DNA from: Pseudomonas putida
GTDB taxonomy: Bacteria > Pseudomonadota > Gammaproteobacteria > Pseudomonadales > Pseudomonadaceae
Assembly: GCF_001941965.1 (NCBI RefSeq)
Contig: NZ_MKZO01000036.1
Coordinates: 62,001-126,000 of the forward strand
DNA length: 64,000 nt
Reading direction: 5' to 3'
The notes beneath the pieces are model-generated. The model had not been told where the DNA came from, ran no database searches, and was given only the letters and a program-made list of their open reading frames with translations. A program made the translations under genes and the position numbers. Numbering within the stretch: the stretch's first letter is position 1; each line of letters starts with the position of its first letter. Below, piece by piece: positions 59,401-64,000 of the stretch.

Positions 59401-60315
59401 TCACACCTTAGCCACGAGCGGGCGACCCAGCAGGCCCTGGGGACGGAAGATCAGGATCAGCACCAGCAGGGAGAAGCTGAACACGTCCTTGTAGTCGGAG
59501 TTGACCAGGCCGGCGAACAGCGATTCCGAGATACCCAGCACGATCCCCCCGAGCATGGCCCCGGGCAGCGAGCCGATGCCGCCGAGTACCGCGGCGGTGA
59601 ACGCCTTGATGCCGATGATGAAGCCGGCATAGAAGTCGAAGGTGCCGTAGTTCATGGTGATCAGCACCCCGGCCAGGGCCGCCATCACCGCGCCGATGAC
59701 GAACACATAGGAGATCACCCGATCGGTGTTGATCCCCAGGATCGAGGCCATCTTGCGGTCCTGCTGGGTGGCGCGGCACATGCGGCCGAGCTTGGTGTAC
59801 TTGATCACGTAGGTGAGCAGGGCCATGCCGGCGAAGGCGGCGATGAGGATGAAGATCTTGGTGTAGGTCAGTTGCACGAAGCCGGTACCGACGTCGAAGC
59901 GCCAGGCGCCTTCGAGCAGGGTCGGCACGCCTTGCTGGCGGGCGCCCTGGCTGATCTGCGCGTAGTTCTGCAGGATCAGCGAGATACCGATGGCGCTGAT
60001 CAGCGGCGCCAGGCGGGTGGAGTTGCGCAGGGGTTTGTAGGCGATGCGTTCGATGGTGAAGCCGTAGACCCCGGTGACGACGATGGTGAACAACAGGGTT
60101 CCCAGCATCAGCAGCGGAAAGGACTCGATACCGAAATAGGCCAGCAATGCCAGGCTGATTGCCGCCAGGTAGGCGGAAATCATATACACCTCGCCGTGCG
60201 CGAAGTTGATCATGCCGATGATGCCATAGACCATTGTGTAGCCGATGGCGATCAGACCATAGACGGACCCGAGGGTCAGCCCATTGATCAGTTGCTGCAG
60301 GAAAATTCCATCCAT
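59401..60315 (-). CDS. livH: Branched-chain amino acid ABC transporter permease LivH/BraD
   Basis: 304 residues with about eight helices. It opens FLQQLINGLTLGSVYGLIAIGYTMVYGIIGMINFAHGEVYM, the LivH signature, and contains GITISLILQNYAQ-like GISLILQNYAQI and AVLGGIGSLPGAMLGGI. It partners LivM in the membrane channel. A long hairpin lies between it and the binding-protein gene upstream. Confidence 0.96.
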   Translation of the reverse strand: MDGIFLQQLINGLTLGSVYGLIAIGYTMVYGIIGMINFAHGEVYMISAYLAAISLALLAYFGIESFPLLMLGTLLFTIVVTGVYGFTIERIAYKPLRNSTRLAPLISAIGISLILQNYAQISQGARQQGVPTLLEGAWRFDVGTGFVQLTYTKIFILIAAFAGMALLTYVIKYTKLGRMCRATQQDRKMASILGINTDRVISYVFVIGAVMAALAGVLITMNYGTFDFYAGFIIGIKAFTAAVLGGIGSLPGAMLGGIVLGISESLFAGLVNSDYKDVFSFSLLVLILIFRPQGLLGRPLVAKV

Positions 60316-60439
60316 AACGCAATCTCACGTATTTGAGATTGCACAAGCGCCGACTACGGCGAACCGCGGATGACACGGCCCTCGCAGCGCAGGTTTGTGC
60401 AGATCTACGGGAAAAGACAGGTACGGCGCAGAACCGGGA

Positions 60440-60470
60440 ACCGGCCCGGGCGTTGGCAGCCCGGGCCGGT
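60440..60470 (-). other. Strong intercistronic hairpin between braC/livK and livH
   Basis: Perfect 12-base stem ACCGGCCCGGGC/GCCCGGGCCGGT with a seven-base loop, eight bases after the binding-protein stop. No T-run follows on the minus strand, so it looks like a message-stabilising or partial-stop element rather than a full terminator. Confidence 0.75.
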
Positions 60471-60478
60471 CGCGCTTG

Positions 60479-61615
60479 TTATTTTTGTTTTTCGAGCTGG
60501 TGGTATTTGCCGTTGGCGTCCCACTGGTAGACCACGTAGTCGGAGACGGTCAGGTCGCCCTTGCTGTCCCACTTCTTCTCGCCCATCACGGTTTTCACCG
60601 GATTGGCCTTGAGCCACTTGGCGGCGTCTTCGCCCTTCTTCGACTTGGCGCCTTCGAAGCCGGCGGCCAAGGCCTGGATCGAGGCGTAGGCGTACAGGGT
60701 GTAGCCTTCCGGCTCGGTGCCGCCCTTGCGGAACTGCTCCACGACTTCCTTGCTGTCCGGCAGCAGGCGCGGGTCGGCGCCGAAGGTCATGTACACGCCG
60801 TTGGTGTATTGCGCGCCGCCGGCGGTGGCGACCAGTTCGTCGGTGACGATGCCGTCGTCGGACATGAACGCCACGTCTTTCAGACCCTGCTCACGCAGTT
60901 GGCGGACCAGCGGACCGGCTTCCGGGTGCAGGCCACCGAAGTAGACGACATCGGCACCGGCGGCGCGGATCTTGGTGACCACGGCGCTGAAGTCCTTCTC
61001 GCCACGGGTCAGGCCTTCGTACAGCACCGGGGTCACGCCGCGCTTGGTCAGCTGTGCCTTGGTGGCGTCGGCAAGGCCCTGGCCGTAGGTGTCCTTGTCG
61101 TGCAGGACCACGACTTTCTTGCCCTTGAGCACATCGACGATGTAGTCGCCGGCGACGATGCCCTGCTGGTCGTCACGCCCGCACATGCGGAACATGGCGC
61201 CGAGGCCGCGCTCGGTGACCTGCGGGTTGGTCGAGCCCGGGGTGATGGCGATCACGCCGGCTTCGTCGTAGACCTCGGAGGCCGGGATGGTCGAGGAGGA
61301 GCAGAAGTGGCCGACCACGCCGGCGACCTTGTCCTGGTCCACCAGGCGGTTGGCCACGGCCACGGCCTGCTTCGGTTCGCAGGCGTCGTCGCCCTTGACC
61401 AGGACGATCTTCTCGCCGTTCACGCCGCCCTTGGCATTGATCGCATCGGCCGCAGCCTGGGCACCTTTCATGTACTGCTCGCCGAAGGCTGCGTTGGCGC
61501 CGGTCATGGGACCTGCGACACCAATCTTCAGATCGGCCTGGACATACGAAGAAACGCCCAGCGCCGTGGCCACGGCGAGAGCAAGAAAGCCTTTCTTGTA
61601 AAACGTCTGCGACAT
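60479..61615 (-). CDS. braC: Branched-chain amino acid ABC transporter binding protein BraC/LivK
   Basis: 378 residues. Signal peptide of about 27 residues (KKGFLALAVATALGVSSYVQA), mature start DLKIGVAGPMTGANAAFG. Ligand-contact segments GHFCSSSTIPASEVYDEAGV and HDKDTYGQGLAD and a probable disulfide (Cys in DDACEP with Cys in GHFCSS) are typical. It captures leucine, isoleucine, valine and related amino acids in the periplasm. The start follows AGGAGCACCACCAC. It is the first gene of the operon, behind a consensus sigma-54 promoter. Confidence 0.95.
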   Translation of the reverse strand: MSQTFYKKGFLALAVATALGVSSYVQADLKIGVAGPMTGANAAFGEQYMKGAQAAADAINAKGGVNGEKIVLVKGDDACEPKQAVAVANRLVDQDKVAGVVGHFCSSSTIPASEVYDEAGVIAITPGSTNPQVTERGLGAMFRMCGRDDQQGIVAGDYIVDVLKGKKVVVLHDKDTYGQGLADATKAQLTKRGVTPVLYEGLTRGEKDFSAVVTKIRAAGADVVYFGGLHPEAGPLVRQLREQGLKDVAFMSDDGIVTDELVATAGGAQYTNGVYMTFGADPRLLPDSKEVVEQFRKGGTEPEGYTLYAYASIQALAAGFEGAKSKKGEDAAKWLKANPVKTVMGEKKWDSKGDLTVSDYVVYQWDANGKYHQLEKQK

Positions 61616-61686
61616 GTGGTGGTGCTCCTGATGTTTTTTTGATTTGGCACTACTACTTCAGCAACTTGTTTCAGCCCATTGCTCTG

Positions 61687-61702
61687 AGCAAGGGCCGTGC
61701 CA
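61687..61702 (-). promoter_or_regulatory. Sigma-54 promoter of braCDEFG
   Basis: On the minus strand the sequence is TGGCACGGCCCTTGCT, a perfect match to TGGCACG-N4-TTGCW. The predicted start of transcription is near 61676, about 60 bases before braC. The rest of the 463-base gap 61616-62078 has no gene. Confidence 0.82.
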
Positions 61703-61901
61703 TCGGTTTTTTATTCGAAAAAAACACGTACCGCAGTTTTCCAGCAGAGACTTCCGGGCTTTCTTTTCAGGTCGTGCAACCGCTTGCCAGACACAAAGAG
61801 CAACCTTCCGAAGAGGGAAAGCGCAACCCGCCGATGCCATCATTGCAACCTTGACGCGTGTTTACGTGCAACCGCCCTGTAACAGGATGCGTAACGGAAC
61901 T

Positions 61902-61916
61902 GCACATCCGCGGTGC
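61902..61916. promoter_or_regulatory. Candidate NtrC-like dyad in the braC-pncB gap
   Basis: GCACA-TCCGC-GGTGC differs by one base from the NtrC dyad. It lies about 200 bases upstream of the braC sigma-54 promoter, within enhancer range. Confidence 0.4.
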
Positions 61917-62078
61917 GCGACTGCTACAACAAGCACCATAAGAGGCTAGACCGCCCCGGGAAAATCGCCGCTATCGGTAGTCTGCTACCGAACGACCCGT
62001 GAATCGGCCTGACCCCGGGCGGAGTACACTGGCACAATGGGCAGCCTTGATGGCACCCGCCGGAACTGGAGCGACCTA

Positions 62079-63284
62079 ATGAGCGAAAGCGCCTTCGCAG
62101 ACCGCATCGTGCAAAGCCTGCTGGACACCGATTTCTACAAGCTGACGATGATGCAGGCGGTGCTGCACAACTACCCCAACGTCGACGTCGAGTGGGAGTT
62201 CCGCTGCCGCAATGGCGAGGACCTGCGCCCCTGGCTGGGGCAGATCCGTGCACAGATCGAGCGCCTCAGCGACCTGAGCATCAGTGACGAGCAACTGGGC
62301 TTCCTCGAACAGATCAGCTTCATGAAGCCGGATTTCCTGCGTTTCCTCGGCCTGTTCCGCTTCAACCTGCGTTACCTCGACATGGGCATCGAGAACGACC
62401 AGTTCTACCTGCGCATCAAGGGCCCCTGGCTGCACGTGATCCTCTTCGAAGTGCCGCTGCTGGCGATCGTCAGCGAGGTGCGCAACCGCAACCGTTATCC
62501 ACAGGTGGTGCTGGGCGACGCCCGCGACCAACTGCTGCGCAAGTTCGACTGGCTGCGGGCCAATGCCAGCGAAGACGAGCTGGCCGGGCTGCAGGTCGCC
62601 GATTTCGGCACCCGCCGGCGCTTCTCCTATGGCGTCCAGGAAGAAGTGGTGAAGGTGCTGAAGAGCGAGTTCCCGGCGCGCTTCGTCGGCACCAGCAACG
62701 TGCACCTGGCATGGAAACTGGATATCAAGCCGCTGGGCACCATGGCCCATGAATGGATCATGGCCCACCAGCAGCTCGGCCCGCGCCTGATCGACAGCCA
62801 GATCGCCGCCCTCGACTGCTGGGTCCGCGAGTACCGCGGCCTGCTCGGCATCGCCCTGACCGACTGCATCACCATGGATGCCTTCCTGCGCGATTTCGAC
62901 CTGTACTTCGCCAAGCTGTTCGACGGCCTGCGCCACGACTCCGGGGATCCGGTGCTCTGGGCGGAAAAGGCCATCGCCCACTACCGCAAGCTCGGGATCG
63001 ACCCGATGACCAAGACCCTGGTGTTTTCCGATGGCCTCAACCTGCCGCGCTCCCTGGAAATATTCCGGGCGCTGCGCGGGCGGATCAATGTCAGCTTCGG
63101 CATCGGCACCAACCTGACCTGCGACATCCCCGGCGTGGCGCCGATGAGCATCGTGCTTAAAATGACCGACTGCAACGGCCAGCCGGTGGCGAAGATCTCC
63201 GATGAGGCCGCCAAGACCCAGTGCCGCGACGCCAATTTCGTCTCTTACCTGCGTCACGTTTTCCAAGTTCCCAGCGAGGAGTAA
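62079..63284 (+). CDS. pncB: Nicotinate phosphoribosyltransferase
   Basis: 401 residues. It converts nicotinate and PRPP to nicotinate mononucleotide with ATP in NAD salvage. Motifs include SLLDTDFYKLTMMQAVL (about 10-26), the ATP/phosphate loop FVGTSNVHLAWKL with the regulatory histidine and GLRHDSGDP near 295. The ATG at 62079 follows GGAGCGACCTA; the upstream in-frame ATG at 62037 has no ribosome site. nadE starts three bases after the stop. Confidence 0.96.
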   Translation: MSESAFADRIVQSLLDTDFYKLTMMQAVLHNYPNVDVEWEFRCRNGEDLRPWLGQIRAQIERLSDLSISDEQLGFLEQISFMKPDFLRFLGLFRFNLRYLDMGIENDQFYLRIKGPWLHVILFEVPLLAIVSEVRNRNRYPQVVLGDARDQLLRKFDWLRANASEDELAGLQVADFGTRRRFSYGVQEEVVKVLKSEFPARFVGTSNVHLAWKLDIKPLGTMAHEWIMAHQQLGPRLIDSQIAALDCWVREYRGLLGIALTDCITMDAFLRDFDLYFAKLFDGLRHDSGDPVLWAEKAIAHYRKLGIDPMTKTLVFSDGLNLPRSLEIFRALRGRINVSFGIGTNLTCDIPGVAPMSIVLKMTDCNGQPVAKISDEAAKTQCRDANFVSYLRHVFQVPSEE

Positions 63285-63287
63285 CCC

Positions 63288-64000
63288 ATGCAAGCCGTCC
63301 AGCGAGAAATCGCCCAGCAGCTCAAGGTCCAGCCGCCATTCGCCGACCGCGCCGCCCTCGACGCCGAAGTCGCCCGGCGCGTCGCCTTTATCCAGCAATG
63401 CCTGAAGAATGCCGGGTTGAAGGTCCTGGTCCTGGGCATCAGCGGTGGCGTCGATTCGCTCACCGCCGCCCTGCTCGCCCAGCGCGCGGTCAATGAACTG
63501 CGCGAGCAGACCGGCGACCAGGCCTACCGCTTCATCGCCGTGCGCCTGCCGTACCACGTGCAGCACGACGAGCACGACGCCCAGGCCTGTATCGACTTCA
63601 TCAAGCCGGACGAACTGCACACGGTGAACATCGCCCCGGCGGTGCGCGCCCTGGCGGCCGAGGTCAAGGCCCTGGAAGGCGGCAAGCCGGCCATGGTGGA
63701 TTTCGTCGTCGGCAATACCAAGGCGCGGATGCGCATGGTGGCCCAGTACACCATCGCCGGTGCCCGCGCCGGCCTGGTGATCGGTACGGATCATGCTGCC
63801 GAAGCGGTGATGGGCTTCTTTACCAAGTTCGGTGACGGGTCCTGCGACCTGGCGCCGCTGAGTGGCCTGGTGAAAAACCAGGTGCGCTCGATCGCCCGCA
63901 GTTTCGGGGCGCCGGAGTCACTGGTGGAAAAGGTGCCGACCGCTGACCTGGAAGACCTCGAGCCGGGCAAGCCGGACGAAGCGTCCCACGGCGTGACCTA
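63288..64000 (+). CDS. nadE: NH3-dependent NAD synthetase, N-terminal part (partial)
   Basis: The frame is open from the ATG at 63288 to the end of the window (237 codons). It shows the N-type ATP pyrophosphatase loop SGGVDS (residues 52-57), then PYHVQHDEHDAQAC, FVVGNTKARMRMVAQYTIAG and GTDHAAEAVMGFFTKFGDG, all typical of NadE. The enzyme amidates nicotinate adenine dinucleotide to NAD, the last step of the pathway that pncB feeds. The start follows GCGAGGAGTAACCC; the two genes form an operon. Confidence 0.96.
   Translation, partial: MQAVQREIAQQLKVQPPFADRAALDAEVARRVAFIQQCLKNAGLKVLVLGISGGVDSLTAALLAQRAVNELREQTGDQAYRFIAVRLPYHVQHDEHDAQACIDFIKPDELHTVNIAPAVRALAAEVKALEGGKPAMVDFVVGNTKARMRMVAQYTIAGARAGLVIGTDHAAEAVMGFFTKFGDGSCDLAPLSGLVKNQVRSIARSFGAPESLVEKVPTADLEDLEPGKPDEASHGVT

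Noticed and set aside
61639..61949. Short plus-strand frames in the braC-pncB gap
   Set aside because: They overlap the braC sigma-54 promoter, lack good ribosome sites and resemble no protein.

Overview
The window looks like chromosomal DNA of a fluorescent-group Pseudomonas. The evidence is the high GC content and codon use, the gene order dsbD-aroQ-accBC-prmA-dusB-fis-purHD-retS followed by urt, osmE, desT, bra/liv and pncB-nadE (the order I recall from P. aeruginosa), and many copies of the Pseudomonas palindrome GAGCTGGCTTGCCAGCGAT. No rRNA, tRNA, CRISPR array, insertion sequence or prophage was seen.

Layout. 1-17.7 kb is a housekeeping block: the dsbD tail, aroQ, accBC, prmA, a zinc-ribbon protein, dusB-fis, purH, purD, the hybrid kinase retS and a MarC protein. 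It is interrupted at 3.2-7.1 kb by one very large toxin-like gene on the minus strand whose C-terminus resembles the CheD glutamine deamidase. 17.7-36.9 kb is a variable block between marC and urtA: an operon of three unknown genes that appear to be distant paralogues, an antitoxin-like gene without a visible toxin, ycaC, a seven-gene corrin-ring cluster (cobJ-cobI-cobH-cobG diverging from cobL-cbiD-cobK), nfeD-qmcA, a copper locus (two DUF2946 genes, PCuAC chaperone, OprC-type receptor, PepSY membrane protein) and a CycA-type amino acid permease. 36.9-43.2 kb is the urea transporter urtABCDE with a well-formed sigma-54 promoter and NtrC-like sites, then an acetyltransferase. 43.3-55.3 kb holds stress and envelope genes: cbpA-cbpM, a YegD-type Hsp70, an AI-2E-family protein, psiF, a lipase, osmE, a ferritin-like protein, an AsmA protein, a secreted tandem-repeat protein, desT, a sugar epimerase and a short-chain dehydrogenase. 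55.3-56.0 kb is non-coding and carries a cluster of DnaA boxes. 56.5-61.6 kb is the branched-chain amino acid transporter braCDEFG (livKHMGF) behind a consensus sigma-54 promoter. The window closes with pncB and the start of nadE.

How the genes work together: nitrogen scavenging is a recurring theme, with urea uptake, branched-chain amino acid uptake and amino acid permease genes, two of them behind sigma-54-type promoters. Cofactor synthesis is the second theme (biotin-dependent acetyl-CoA carboxylase, cobalamin ring, NAD salvage). Palindromic REP pairs lie behind many of the operons, and one lies inside urt between the binding-protein gene and the permease genes, where the bra operon has a strong hairpin instead. 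The most novel-looking items are the CheD-like toxin, the three-paralogue operon and the DnaA-box cluster.
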